Positions 12,712 to 23,710 of a stretch of DNA of 64,000 nt are shown here, piece by piece. Below the pieces are notes generated by a model, which saw only the letters and a list, made by a program, of their open reading frames with translations, was not told the origin of the DNA and did no database searches. The position numbers and the translations under genes were made by a program. How positions within the stretch are numbered: the first letter of the stretch is position 1; each line of letters starts with the position of its first letter. Location of the stretch: contig OY744607.1 of NCBI GenBank assembly GCA_963556255.1, positions 51,945,712 through 52,009,711 of the forward strand, written 5' to 3'. The stretch comes from Allolobophora icterica. Lineage: Eukaryota > Annelida > Clitellata > Crassiclitellata > Lumbricidae.

Positions 12712-13569
12712 ACGGTGAATGCGTGCTGTGACCTGTCCTAATTACTGCTGACTGATAACTCCAATTTCGTGCAATAAGATTGGCCATAGCAACACGTCCG
12801 ACACCTCACGCTGCGTGACATCATCCGTAACATCACCAATTTCGGAATTTTTTTTAAACAACAATGGCGGCGAAGATGATCAAGTCGAATAATAATGAAC
12901 AGTTGAGCACGTCTCTAGCTGTCATGGAATTAGACGACTCTTTAGATGTCGATCGATGTAGTCGAAATAGAAAACCGTCGGACTGTGAACAAAATTTACT
13001 ACAAGTCCTGCAGAAAACACACCGATAAAATTCGAATGGACTGCCGGCTGAAAGGTCAAGCCAAAAATGAGTGTCCATTAATTAGGCCTATGTCAACAAA
13101 ATGGGGGAGGGAGGGACAATTCTTGGCAAGAATTAAGGTAGGGGGTGTTCAATACAAATTGACGTCAACAATAGCTTAATCAAAAAGTAACCATTGATTT
13201 GGAAAGTCTTTATGTGTGATCTATTTCTTTTTGCAGGTAGGCTAATTTAATCAAATGCGATATTTTCTTCGTTTTACATTATCTTGTTTGTTGTTCCCAG
13301 ATTATTGAGGAAATGCGCTGCATAATCTCTTAAATGCGAATATCCTGGACTCTTTACTAAAATCTAATATTTCGAGCTTCTTTTCGATGGAAAGATATTT
13401 TGGGGGTGAGGGAGGATTTGTGTTGACATAATTTTAATAGGGGTTCTTGAATGTTTAAAAGCTGTTGACAAGGAGAGGGAGGGGGTCAAAAACTGCCTAA
13501 AATTTGTTGACATAATTAATGGACGACCCCATATGCTGAAGGCTCAACCAACGTTGTGAAATCAGCCAT
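12712..13569 (+). mobile_element. Zinc-finger transposon fragment, copy 1 (interrupted)
   Basis: Matches 19659-20093 closely. The encoded stretch (ENRRTV...KIYYKSCRKH...KIRMDC) has a CxxC...H pattern like the N-terminal finger of some hAT-type transposases. Frames are broken. It is split at about 13073-13530 by an inverted-repeat insert absent from copy 2. Confidence 0.5.
13073..13530. mobile_element. Inverted-repeat MITE inside the zinc-finger fragment
   Basis: Ends are inverted copies: TCCATTAATTA...TGTCAAC on the left, GTTGACATAATTAATGGA then CGACCCC on the right. The left end lacks the terminal GGGGTCG. Copy 2 at about 20013 supplies the empty site. End motif (GGGGYCGTCCA) resembles the Harbinger-like MITE at 22709. 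Confidence 0.6.
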
Positions 13570-13800
13570 AGTCAATGTGATAAGTATTTAACCAGTAATC
13601 GGCCCAACACACTATCATCCAAACGATCAGCGCAAATATTTTATGGAGCTTAGGATAAACACTAATCAAACAGTAATACATCATATCAAGTTTCGTACAA
13701 AGAAACTTCCCTTCAAGATAATAAAGTACATCCACAATGTAAGAAATCACACAAAGAAAATCAAATTCAAAATAAATGAAGACTTCCACATTGAAAGTAT

Positions 13801-14775
13801 TCAACTGTGGGTTTTCGTCGTCGCCCAGGCGCTGGCTCGCCTGGTCGTAAACCCCTCCTCACTGTCCAGTTCGTCCCGAAAGCTGCTCGAGGGACCGAAC
13901 AGTTCCGGAAGTCCCCGTTCAGTGAAGGTTGGAACACCTGCTGATGTTACTGGTCCGCTAGTTTGGTGCTCCGGTGCAAGCTCAGTGGGATTCTCATTTG
14001 TAGTGAAGAAGTTGCTTTGAGACCAACTCTCACCAGGCGCTACTCTGGGAGGTGGACATTTTTGGTGCTCAGAAGCGGGTGGGTTCTGGTACGAAGACAG
14101 GCCTCTTTCAACAGAGCGTGAAAGGGACCTGGTCCTGATGTTGGAGGAGCCCGATAATTCTCGGCTGCAGGCGGATGTTTCCAGGGCCTCGCGTTCAGAT
14201 CTGGCCTTCAGCCTTTCACTTCGACGAGGTCCGGGTGCCTGCGGGAAGGAACTGAAAAGAGCCGGATTGGTTACCGTCCTTCCTTCCTTTAATGACGAGG
14301 CGGCACCGAGTTGGCAGGCCGTGATTCGCGAGCTGCGAATAAGGACTTCAGTTGGGTCCTCTGGATTCGAACTAGCGTCTGAGCTTGACTGCATCACATC
14401 TATCCTCTGGGATAATTCGATCAAGCTAGCATTCAACTGCTCTCGTTGATCGTTCTGGGCATGTCTTATGGCCGTCTGTTCTGTCGCCATAGAAGCTTGA
14501 CATGTCAGGATAAACTCCTGATCCTGGCGCATAATGGCCTGTTCGGACGCCATAGAAGTCTGCTTGGCCGCCATAGAAGTCTGCATATCCATCAACTTCT
14601 GTAGTGATTCAAACACTTTATCTAGAATAGGGGCCGGGGCGGTTACACGAGGGTCATTCATCTCATCATCATCTCTGGCAACTACACATCTAATCGCTTC
14701 ATCATCATCTCTCTCGTCTCCCATATCCATATCATCATCCATTCTCGCAAACTTAGACACAGACATGAGTTTCAA
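13801..14775 (-). mobile_element. Gag-like open frame of a probable LTR retrotransposon fragment
   Basis: An uninterrupted 324-codon frame begins MKLMSVSKFARMDDDMDMG. It has an acidic start, a central heptad-like region with repeated TSMA...Q...R blocks (residues about 60-130), then a Ser/Pro/Arg-rich tail. There is no zinc knuckle or protease. The coiled coil plus basic disordered tail resembles retrotransposon gag or ORF1 proteins. Sequence upstream on the same strand (14786-16030) looks like an untranslated leader or LTR. The frame stops at 13801 against unrelated sequence, so the element is truncated. A host gene is less likely because no splice structure is visible. Confidence 0.4.
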
Positions 14776-14785
14776 CTCTTATTAG

Positions 14786-16030
14786 TTCTACAAAGCAGAT
14801 ATAGTTGAATTACTTTCTAGACTAATGATTATAAGTAATAAGATTATCAATTAGATCTGTAACAAGCTCGAACCACACGTTAATTACTAGTTGGGCGTAC
14901 TTCTAGGCTTCGACGGGGAAAGGGAATTAAGATTACTCTACATACCACATCGGCTGGTTACGTCAGAGGCGTTTGACTCACTCTAGCGGTTGCTATCTTC
15001 GCTACTTTGCGAGTCCTTCGGGGATTTATTCGAGTTCAGCGTCTGTTCCTCTCGCGGCAGGGTTTCACTTCACCAGTGAGTTCGTTGGTCTTCGGGCGTT
15101 CATCATTGGGCGTCGGGGATCTGTTTCATCACTTCTTCGGGGCAATACGTCTTCACACGGGTCCTCTTCGTCAGCGGCGCTCTTGGGGTCCTTTGGGGTA
15201 TTCTCTGACGTCACAGTGCAGCAGCTCTTGGCTCACCGTTCGTCCGGGGGGTTGAATCGGGGTAGACGGTAAATATTGACGTCGTCTGTGATTCGTTGCT
15301 CGCCGGGGGATTTCCACGATCAGCTGGGCGGTTCCTTTCGCTTTGGGGGCTTTATTCGTCCGATGCTTGATTCTTCCGTCCTTCCATCACCATTGTTCGA
15401 GTCTTGACGAATACGCTTAAGTTACGTTTCGAACTCGACGACCTATGCCTACTATACTTCGCATCGGCTACTTTTAATATTCTCAACGTTCATCGGGGCT
15501 CATACGTTCGCAGCTTCTTGCAATCTCTGCGCTTCGTTCACTTCTTAATTCTGTTTCTTTGGGCTGTAGGAACTTCTGTTTCTTTGGGGCTGCTGATCGG
15601 CTGTCTCTTCTTCATCCGCTGCTCCGTTTCTCTCGCCTTCTCTCGCCGTTTCACGCGTTGGCTGATTTCTATCCGAACTCTCCTTTGGGCGATTCGCTCT
15701 ATCTTTTATATGGGACAGGCTCATTACAATCCACACATCGGTATTCATGCATAATTATGCGCACTTAGGAATCTTCGGGCGGTTCCTCCCTTCGTCGTGT
15801 TTCGCATTCTTCCTCCGCTAACCTGGACAGCTAACCTGGATCGTATATACTCTGATCCGGCTATCCTAGATTGACTAGCCTGGGTTAGAATCTCAACGTT
15901 TCTTTAGGGACTTCTAATACAATACACGGGGGCTCATTAATTATCTTTATGGATTCGTCTTGGCGCTCTATCAGTCATACCTCTAGCAATATACGGCCTT
16001 TGTAGAAAGATGTCATGGGCAGAATTCTAC
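14786..16030 (-). mobile_element. LTR/leader-like segment upstream of the gag-like frame
   Basis: No gene frame is convincing here. On the minus strand the block begins near 16030 with TGTAGAATTCTGCCC, a plausible LTR 5' end starting TG, and runs into the gag-like frame. The stretch is rich in CGGGG-type short motifs. No second LTR copy exists in the window, so the boundary is a guess. Confidence 0.25.
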
Positions 16031-16179
16031 ACAACCAGAAAACAAATCTAAAGTAGGCCTACCCATCAGTGCTAGCTCCAGCATAGTGGTGGCAGAAAAA
16101 AATATAAATCAAAATAACAGTTTGGGGAAACCAGGGCATTTAGTGTATGCCATAGTTCCTGGTAGGTCATGAGTCAGGG

Positions 16180-16570
16180 TCATGGGCGGCGATCATGGGG
16201 GGACGGGGGGACAGATCCCCCACCTTTAAGAGTTGGGGGGACACGCCATACATTTGTTCCCCCCCCCAGATTTGGAAGAAACACCAAAAAGGCGAAGAAA
16301 TGTATATGCGCGCGAGGGTTTTGACTGTGTTTTTGAAGAGATGAGGTAAAGAAGAAATTTTTTAGGAGAAGTGTCCCCGGAAACTTTCAGAAAGTAAGAA
16401 GAAATTGTTAAGAAAAGGGCTGAAATTTTTTTTAGAATTTCGGAAAAGTGGGGAAAAATGAGAGTGGGGAAAAAGTTAAAGAAGCGCGGAAAAAAGGTAA
16501 TAATACCACATCTGGAGGGAGACTGTAAGAAAAAAGCTGTAAAAGAGGTGTGAAGGACTAAAAAAAGGTC
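16180..16570 (+). mobile_element. GGCGGCGATC-family MITE, right-truncated copy
   Basis: Begins GGGCGGCGATCATGG and matches the reverse complement of the right half of the 37077-37731 element (GGACACGCCATACAT and the later TGAGGGTTTTGA-type stretch). The second inverted end was not found. Confidence 0.5.
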
Positions 16571-16734
16571 ATACACTTTTTTCGGTGATGTCAGGTTCTC
16601 AGACTTGTATGTTGTAGGCTACCATTGAGTCACCGAAATCTGAAAAGTTTGTCCTGTGTCATTTTGTAAGCAAGTGACTTTCATAGCACCGATGAGTAGT
16701 GACCAGGACCGTAGTATATAAAAAAAAACTACCG

Positions 16735-16992
16735 GTACTCAGGCAATTGTTCGTTTAGTGTTAGGAATGGAGATACAATTCTTTTGCTGCTATCCTTGGT
16801 GGTAGTGATAAAGATTTTTCCGTTCCATGACCACGTGTCTTTGATTCTGGGATCTTTACGGTACTTTGAAAGAAAGTGAGCATTTAGGGGAGTTAGATCC
16901 TCCGCAATACTTTGACGAGTGCCTTTGAGTTGACGCCGAGATCGGAGGATTTTGTCCCGGGTCATCGGTTTCACATCCGCTAGGCGTCGCAA
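16735..16992 (-). pseudogene. LINE ORF1-type fragment
   Basis: Open frame with REL-like content: KILRSRRQLKGTRQSIAEDL, TPLNAHFLSKYRKDPRIKD and TWSWNGKIFI. This matches the C-terminal domain of ORF1-like proteins of many invertebrate LINEs (ISEDLTPLN...AWSYNGKIF, from memory of the family). Neighbouring sequence gives no reverse transcriptase. Confidence 0.5.
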
Positions 16993-17477
16993 AAGCCGCG
17001 TTTAATGTTTGCAATCCCTAGACGACGCGGTGTATAAGACTTAGCTTGAGTTTGATAAATCTACGAGGCCTTCATGCCGTCGATAGGGAAAAACGTTTAC
17101 ATTTAAAATCTGAGAAACAAACGGTCAAATAAATCGTACTAAAGCGATTAAAACTAAATGGGTGAACTGTGATGAAATATATGACTTTTTAAGGGCGGGG
17201 ACAAGTAGGCCTAATTTCATTTCCATCTCCGTAGATAGAATTATTATTTTTGTCAGAAAATGAAGGGCTACCAGATAAATATATAAGTCAGCCATATTGA
17301 TCAGGGCCACAGTTGTCCTGTATTTTGGAACTAACAGCAGATTAAGGCCCGGCTGTTTGGACCCCACCAACGTGACTGACGAGATAGGCCTACTCGGCTA
17401 GCTAGTGTGCAATGGAGTGAAATGGCGTGTTTAATAAGCCAATCAACTATAGGGCCTAGGCCTACAGAGATTTGATT

Positions 17478-17645
17478 TTTTGTGGGACACGGTATCCGAT
17501 TGTTTAGAGCGCTCGCCGTGTGGGCCTAACACGGACAATATGAAAATTCGAGCCTCCTCTGAGACAGTGACTGTATTGAGCAAGTCCTTCACTCACACTT
17601 CCTCAGTGCCATCTAGACCTACTAGAATGCTTAGTCATCATACAG
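17478..17645 (+). repeat. SINE family A copy
   Basis: GATTGTTTAGAGCGCTCGCC head and TTGAGCAAGTCCTTCACTCA body. Confidence 0.7.
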
Positions 17646-17883
17646 TAGCGCTTAAATGGATACCATTAAAATATTTTGGCACAGGATTAATAATTAGTTG
17701 TTATGCATTGCTCCCTGGCGTTCGCTGGTGCTCTGCGCTTAGCTTTACTCTTACGATTAACCACATTAAAGTCCACGTCGCGAATGCTTATTCAACGTTA
17801 ATGCTTTCACAGCCTTCAGCTAACGCAGAAATTAAGATTCATTAGGCAGAGATTAATATGGTGTGCAATTGAATAGCCTAAGG

Positions 17884-18150
17884 CAGTGCTTTCTTTTCAG
17901 CCGGAACGCGCCGGAACGGCGTTCCGGCACCTTTTTTCAGGTACTAAAAATTACTTATTTATTTTAATAATAAGAACAATAATTTGGTTTAAAAAAATTT
18001 AATTTCAGTGTTTTGAACTGTTTTCAGTGTTTATTGAGACCCCTCCCAACCCCCAACCTCGTTTTTCTCTGGATTTTAGCCCGCCCGTAGTTAGTCCGTT
18101 CCGGTACCTATTGTTCCGTTCCGGAACCTTTTTTCCAGAAAAAAGCACTG
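17884..18150. mobile_element. hAT-like MITE (CAGTGCTTTC ends)
   Basis: 267 bases bounded by CAGTGCTTTC and AAAAGCACTG with GTTCCGG-rich subterminal sequence. Flanking octamers GCCTAAGG and GAATAAGG agree at 6 of 8, consistent with a decayed 8-bp duplication. Confidence 0.6.
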
Positions 18151-18907
18151 GAATAAGGTAACTGTTAATATATAACATTGATTGCTAGGAAATCAACAAC
18201 AGGTTGGTTTTATATTTCTAGGGTTTGGCAACTCTAGCTTTCGATTTCAATGGAAAAGTTATTGAAGTGACATCTAGCAGTTAACCCAAAAGTTAGTCCA
18301 TAAATAGAATATCTTGGTCAAATCAGTCTAAATATAGATATCGATGGGTCAAATAGTAGGAGATTACGATTAGGAGATTAACTTACTGCATCCGGTGCGA
18401 TTGCATCATTGCAGCATAGATCTACGAATTGGCCATCAATTAGGCCTACGAATTCTGTGAATTTTTGGAAAAATTCAGAAAAATTTGTCAGATTTTACAG
18501 CTAAAATGGCTGCGCAGGTAGGACTTATTGTTTGAAATTTATTTCCGAGGTTTAGATGAAATCGTGTTTGTAGTGGAGCATGTTATGATCGCGAGCTTTC
18601 CGTCTTGCTTTTCAGTGCATGTTGTCGTTTGTAATGAGATCATGTCACAACTGGACTTGGGGCTAGGGTTGCCGCCTAGTTGCCAGCTTTCTAAACCAGG
18701 AAGTCGGGACTCAATTTTGGAGCACGCACCCAAATCGTAAAGCACCTCACAATGTGGGAGCAGCAAGGCGCAAGTCGCGCAACCTAACTTTTTTGGGGAA
18801 AGTAACAATTTATTTAAAAAAGACGATTAAAATTAAGATTTATAATTTTGAACAATGTATGTGTTTAAATGTCGTTACTAAAGATTTTGCGCTAGGTACA
18901 AATATAT

Positions 18908-19215
18908 TTGTATCATAGGCGTAGACTTTGGGGTAGCCGGGGCACGTGCCCCCCAATAATTAAGATGGGGCATGCCCCCGAAAAAAATCGAGAGGAGAAT
19001 TTCTTGGAATATTAATATTTTGTTTCAACATAGACAAGCTTCTTCTAAAACAGAATAACAGAGACAAAGAACTGAAATAATATCATTGGCGTAAAATGGC
19101 AAGAGGGGGATTTGGTTATTCTTTCTACACTTGTTGCATTAGTTTTACAGTCCATCTCAATTATTGGGGGGGGGGGCACGTGCCCCGGCTTCCCCTCAGA
19201 GTCTACGCCTATGAA
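18908..19215. mobile_element. Inverted-repeat MITE (CATAGGCGTAGACTT ends)
   Basis: Left CATAGGCGTAGACTT and right GAGTCTACGCCTATG are near-perfect inverted repeats, with inner GGGGCACGTGCCCC inverted blocks. No clean target duplication seen. Confidence 0.6.
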
Positions 19216-19268
19216 TACTATCAGAAATTTATAATAAAAATACGAGCCCAGGCAAAATTTCCGATGAA

Positions 19269-19639
19269 CAGGGTGGCTCAATAAAAATTGTCCCACCGGA
19301 TAAAATGCAATTTCTCGACAACCGATAGAGATATTTTCTAGGATGAAGTGTAGTCTTCCCTTACCGCCGTAAAACATGCCAGCAGAAACCACCACGTGCA
19401 ATGAAAGGAGATGTTATTTGACATTGAAACTTCCATTTTTTCTGCGTAATTTTGAAAATACGGATTAGAATATTTAAACAACTGTAATTTTTGAAGCAAT
19501 AAAACTTTTCCAGTTACAGTTTTAGGGATTGTTGAAAAATATTTCTCCTATAAATCCTGAAATTTTGGTTTTAAAATCTCTCTCGGTTGTCGAGAAATTG
19601 CATTTGGAACAGTAGGACATTTTTTAATGAGCCACCCTG
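19269..19639. mobile_element. Inverted-repeat MITE (CAGGGTGGCTCA ends), mariner-like
   Basis: Ends CAGGGTGGCTCAATAAAAA and TTTTTTAATGAGCCACCCTG are inverted for about 60 bases (TCTCGACAACCGA / TCGGTTGTCGAGA). The right side is followed by TA; the left TA is absent or mutated. Confidence 0.6.
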
Positions 19640-19658
19640 TAATATTTTGTCCAGAACG

Positions 19659-20093
19659 CGGTGAATGTGTGCTGTGACATGTCCTAATTATTGCTGACTG
19701 ATCACTCCAATTTCGTGAAATACAATTGGCCATAACAACACGGCCGACGCCTCACGCCGCGTGACATCATTCGTAACATCACCAATTTCGGAAATTATTT
19801 TAAACAACAATGTCCGCGAAGATGATCAAGTCAAATAATAATGTACAGTTGAGCACGTATCTGTAATGGAAATTAGGCGACTCGTTCGATGTCGATATAG
19901 TCGAAGTAGAAAACCGTCGGACTGTGAAAAAAATTTACTGCAAGTCCTGCAGAAAGCACGCCGATAAAATTCGAATGGATTGTCGGCTGAAAGTTCAAGC
20001 CAAAAATGAGTGTTCAACGTATGCCGAAGACTCAACCAACGTTGTGAAATCAGCCGTCACACGTCATCTTGCGTCAATGGTATGCCTAGGTTT
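19659..20093 (+). mobile_element. Zinc-finger transposon fragment, copy 2 (uninterrupted)
   Basis: Companion of the fragment at 12712-13569. Translation runs KMIKSNNN, then after frame breaks RRTVKKIYCKSCRKHADKIR and ...KSAVTRHLASM, ending in a possible GTATGC donor. The C-x2-C...H...H pattern suggests an N-terminal transposase zinc finger (hAT-type) whose catalytic exon is absent. Confidence 0.5.
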
Positions 20094-20104
20094 CTAGTGA
20101 ATGT

Positions 20105-20165
20105 TCATTCATTCATTCATTCTGAGAATTTATATAGCGCCTCTTCAAGAGACCTACTCAGATAA
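20105..20165 (-). mobile_element. L2-type LINE 3' tail fragment
   Basis: Minus-strand CTTGAAGAGGCGCTATATAA followed by ATTCTCAGAATGAATGAATG is the same 3' terminus seen after the LINE at 35560-35615, including the (TGAA)n tail. Confidence 0.7.
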
Positions 20166-20216
20166 CGAAACTGACGTGAGACAGGCCTACTAGATGAGTA
20201 GGCCTACTATATGCAG

Positions 20217-20975
20217 GGTGACCCGTCAAAAGCGCCGTGGACAAAAGCGCCCCGACAAATGCGCCCCGACAAATGCGCCACAGAAAAACCCAACAATAGC
20301 GCCAAAAAATCACCGACAAATGCGCCCAGACATTTGCGCCACATAATAACATTATTTGCTGTATGAGTTCAAATGACGGGAAGGAGTTGAATTGATTACA
20401 CAGCGGCGTTCGATACAAGACAGCTGAAAAGCATACGAAAGTGCACCTCAAAGTTACTTGTCGGAATTAAAGCTATATAATAAATTCGTTTATCTGTAAA
20501 AAAGGGAGAAAGTTAGTGATATTTGTAAAGCCGGAATTTAATTACAATTGTTTAAGGATTTAAAGATATGTTTTACAATTTAATTAGAATTGTTTAAGCG
20601 ATCAACGATCATAATAGGCCCTATAACTAAAACTTGCAGCTGGATCAACGAAAAAAATATAACTAAAACTGGAAGTTGGATCAACGATTAAAATAGGGCC
20701 TATAACTAAAACTAGAAGCGAGATCAGCGATGACAATATATCTAAACTGGAACGATTAAAATATAACTAAAAGTAGACGCTGATCGATTAAAATATAACT
20801 AAAAGTAGAAGCTGGATCAACGATTAAAATATGACTAAAACTATAGACCTAAGCTAAACTTACACGTTCGTGGCGCATTTGTCGGGGCGCATTTGTCGGT
20901 CGAAAATGACGGGGCGCATCTGTCGGGGCCCATTTGTCGGGGCGCTTTTGTCCACGGCGCTTTTGAAGGGGTACC
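20217..20975. mobile_element. MULE-like non-autonomous transposon with subterminal tandem repeats
   Basis: 759 bases bounded by a perfect 9-bp duplication TATATGCAG (20208-20216 and 20976-20984). Ends GGTGACCCGTCAAAAGCGCC and (inverted) GGTACCCCTTCAAAAGCGCC, followed by reiterated GCGCCCCGACAAAT blocks at both ends. A 9-bp duplication and subterminal repeats fit Mutator-like elements. The interior has AAATATAACTAAAA repeats and no transposase. Confidence 0.75.
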
Positions 20976-21593
20976 TATATGCAGATAGACGAATACGATA
21001 CACAAAATACGCTGTACAGAAGAGCTCTCGAGGTCGACCGCGTATCGCTCGCCTACTCGATCCAGCGCGATCGATTTTCAACCCGCCTACTATTTTCAAA
21101 TCAGACGCACTGGCTACAAAGTGCCTGTCCCGTGCAATTTTCTTACTGAGGAGTTTTAAAATAGTTTAACTTCAAGAACACATGCAGATTCTGTCGATCA
21201 GATCGTTTTCAATTAAGCAGTTCAGTTATGCGATGATCCATGATTTTGATTTAGAGCTGTTTTTTAAATTGCTCTTCACAGCAGCTTTCAACAACGGTTT
21301 CTGTCCTAAAACAGAGTTGTTGAACTCCGCACTTGTCATTCTATAATTTGTTTTCACAAGCAATTCAGCTTCCACAAGTTCAACACGCATTCTGTTACGC
21401 TCGTCAGTCCATATGTTCTTCATTATAGAAAAGAGTCTTCAACTGGAGTATTGCTCACTGGCACGGACAACACTTAAGCTCAATAAGTTTTTGCAAGCTT
21501 GGACAATTCGTTGCTTTATAGTGGTGTTGAACAAATTTAATATGGTAGGCTACGTGTTTAAGCCACAACTTAGAATACAAGACCATTCGTCTA

Positions 21594-21935
21594 GTGTTCA
21601 GTAGCGAACTCGAATTGTTACTAGTTGAGTATACATCAAGAAGGCAGCAATACTATGGTCTCACTCCAAAGAACATTCGTGATCTTGCATTCAAGTTGGC
21701 AAATTCCATTAACCTGAAAATCAGTGGTGTAGTGGGGCGGGAACGGGGGGTCCCGCACTTTTTTCCATACTTACCTACCAAAGATTGCACTTTTTGCTAC
21801 AGTTGCTACTTCAATTTCCAGGCGTTCCCCCACTTCATTTTTTAGGACTACACCACTGCTGAAAATGTCTATAAGAAAAGATGAAGTATGGGTCCATGAT
21901 GCTGATGACATCATGTAGCTGCCTATCCAAGTTCC
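21594..21935 (+). pseudogene. pogo/Tigger-type transposase fragment, interrupted
   Basis: ELELLLVEYTSRRQQYYGLT then PKNIRDLAFKLANSI matches the second helix-turn-helix of pogo/Tigger/jerky-like transposases (VxYL...FFGLTRxDxRxLAYQLA). It is split after NLK by a 137-bp MITE, and no DDE core follows. Confidence 0.45.
21722..21858. mobile_element. Short hAT-type MITE (CAGTGGTGTAGT ends)
   Basis: 137 bases between inverted ends CAGTGGTGTAGT and ACTACACCACTG, flanked by a perfect 8-bp duplication CTGAAAAT (21714-21721, 21859-21866). Confidence 0.8.
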
Positions 21936-22293
21936 AGTTGGGGGAAAGCAAGAAGTAGTAAACAATTAAAATTTCGACATCAACTGCTGAGCCATTTTAG
22001 TGCCGATATTGTGTAGTTCATGAGTAGAATTCTTGTCAGCGACACTGAAACTGTTGCATACTTTGTAGTGTTTTGTAGTTGACATAATCTGTTTTTGCTG
22101 TCAGTTATCAGGTTATATTATTTGTAGTCGGATTAGACTTTTCATCATTTATTTAGTATTACCCTAATGTCGGGGCAAGTTGTCACATGTTGAGGCTCAT
22201 GTTTAAACTATTTGGCAATCCTCCGAAGTCCGGTCCCAAATTATTTCACAGCATTTGTCTCACCGTCACTTAACAAACCGTTCACATCGACTA

Positions 22294-23710
22294 CTAAATA
22301 TTGTAATTGGCGCACAGCATTTGCAGATAACTGCCGAAAACGTTCCGTTTGTGACTGTTGCGCCATTGAAAGGCAGCCAAGTAGCTGGAGAAGAGACCGC
22401 AACTTGTACCACTCTGAAACCGGAGTTTACGTTTTGCTTGCATCCACAGTCCTTCAATGGTTTCTGTGTGAATGTCCCGGTGTACTGAATCAACAAACTC
22501 ACGAGCGTGCACAACGAATGCGTGATCATATACCCCGTTGTTAAGCTGCGAGACATTTTGATAGCCTCGCCAAGCGTCTGTGATGACTGTTGTCCCTGGC
22601 AGCACATGATTACTGATAATGCGCTCCAGTGTTGGTGCGTCTCGACGGTCAACAACCTCCATCCAGCATCGTCCGCTACCATGCTCGACCAAGCCGACAA
22701 CCCACTTAGGGGTCATCCATATATTACGTACGCAAAAATCCGGGAAAATTGGACCCCCCTGTTCGCAAGCGTACTTTCTTCCACACCCCCGCGTACGTAC
22801 ACTTGACGCACCCCCCACCCCGAAGACCAGCTGCAGAAAGTGTCTCGAAAGTCTGCACTTTAGGCCAGATTGAAGGATGAGTGAGGGCCAATATAGACAA
22901 ATTATAGGTGTCTCGTTCACAGCACAGAATAACTGCACATGGCTTTTATATAATGTAATAAAATGCCGTCGGACGACTATAGGACAATACAGAGTTATAA
23001 ATCTATAGGCTAATGTGGACGTCATAATTAGAAATTTATTTTGCGTACGTACACTTTTGCCCCCCCCCTCCCCCCCGTTCGCACCCGTACGCAAAATCGC
23101 CAAAATCCGACCCCCCTCCCCCCCTCAGTGCGTACGTAATATGTGGACGGCCCCTTACCAACGCGTCGCTGGCCACGGTGGTGTTTTCGGTGGAAGAAAT
23201 AACTTTCAGCCATCTCGACGAAAACTGACTGACCGTTTCCATCGAACCCTCCCAGCATTTCATTGGTTTGCAGCAGCCACTGATAGCATTCCTTACGAAA
23301 ATAGTTGTTATAGTTGACGATAGTGTCCCAGCTAACCAGACTTTCGAACAACATAACGTGTTTACACTTCACTTCGTAAACCCAGTAATACATTAACATA
23401 ACGATTTTCTCGGTTGTCAGATAGCAGTTGGCAAAGAATGATCCGGTTCTAACGCTACAGCGGGTGCTGCATTGCCTACAACGCCACGAAAAGCCATCGT
23501 TGCACTCCGCTCGTGCGACTAACGCCATTGGGCGCCTGCATGTTCCGCAATCGACGTTGTTCCGGATCAAGCGATGTCGGGCGAGCCACTGCAACCATCC
23601 ATGCTTCTTGGGCATAGCAGCATACAACTCACGCGGAGTTATTTCAATTCCTACCAGTTGCGCTGCTGGCAAAACAATATCAGTAATGTTTATCGGAGCG
23701 GATGGTCTAC
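22294..23710 (-). pseudogene. Merlin (ISXO2-like) transposase, split
   Basis: N-terminal part 23710-23155: a zinc ribbon CGTCRRPM...WRCRQCSTRC, then FVEMAESYFFHRKHHRG. C-terminal part 22708-22294: KWVVGLVEHGSGRCW, LPGTTVITDAWRGY and HTETIEGLWMQAKRKLR. These match the DDE_Tnp_IS1595/ISXO2 family in order. The second catalytic Asp is seen in TDAW, but the usual IDE of the first motif reads MAE, so the first Asp appears lost. The only frame break within the core is the inserted MITE. No in-frame ATG is seen; an ATG at about 23727 is in another frame, suggesting a small indel. Confidence 0.8.
22709..23154. mobile_element. PIF/Harbinger-like MITE nested in the Merlin transposase
   Basis: 446 bases with inverted ends GGGGTCATCCATATATTACG / CGTAATATGTGGACGGCCCC and C-rich inner arms (GTACGCAAAA). 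Flanked by 3-bp duplication TTA (22706-22708, 23155-23157). A TWA 3-bp duplication with GG-starting ends fits PIF/Harbinger. Confidence 0.75.
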
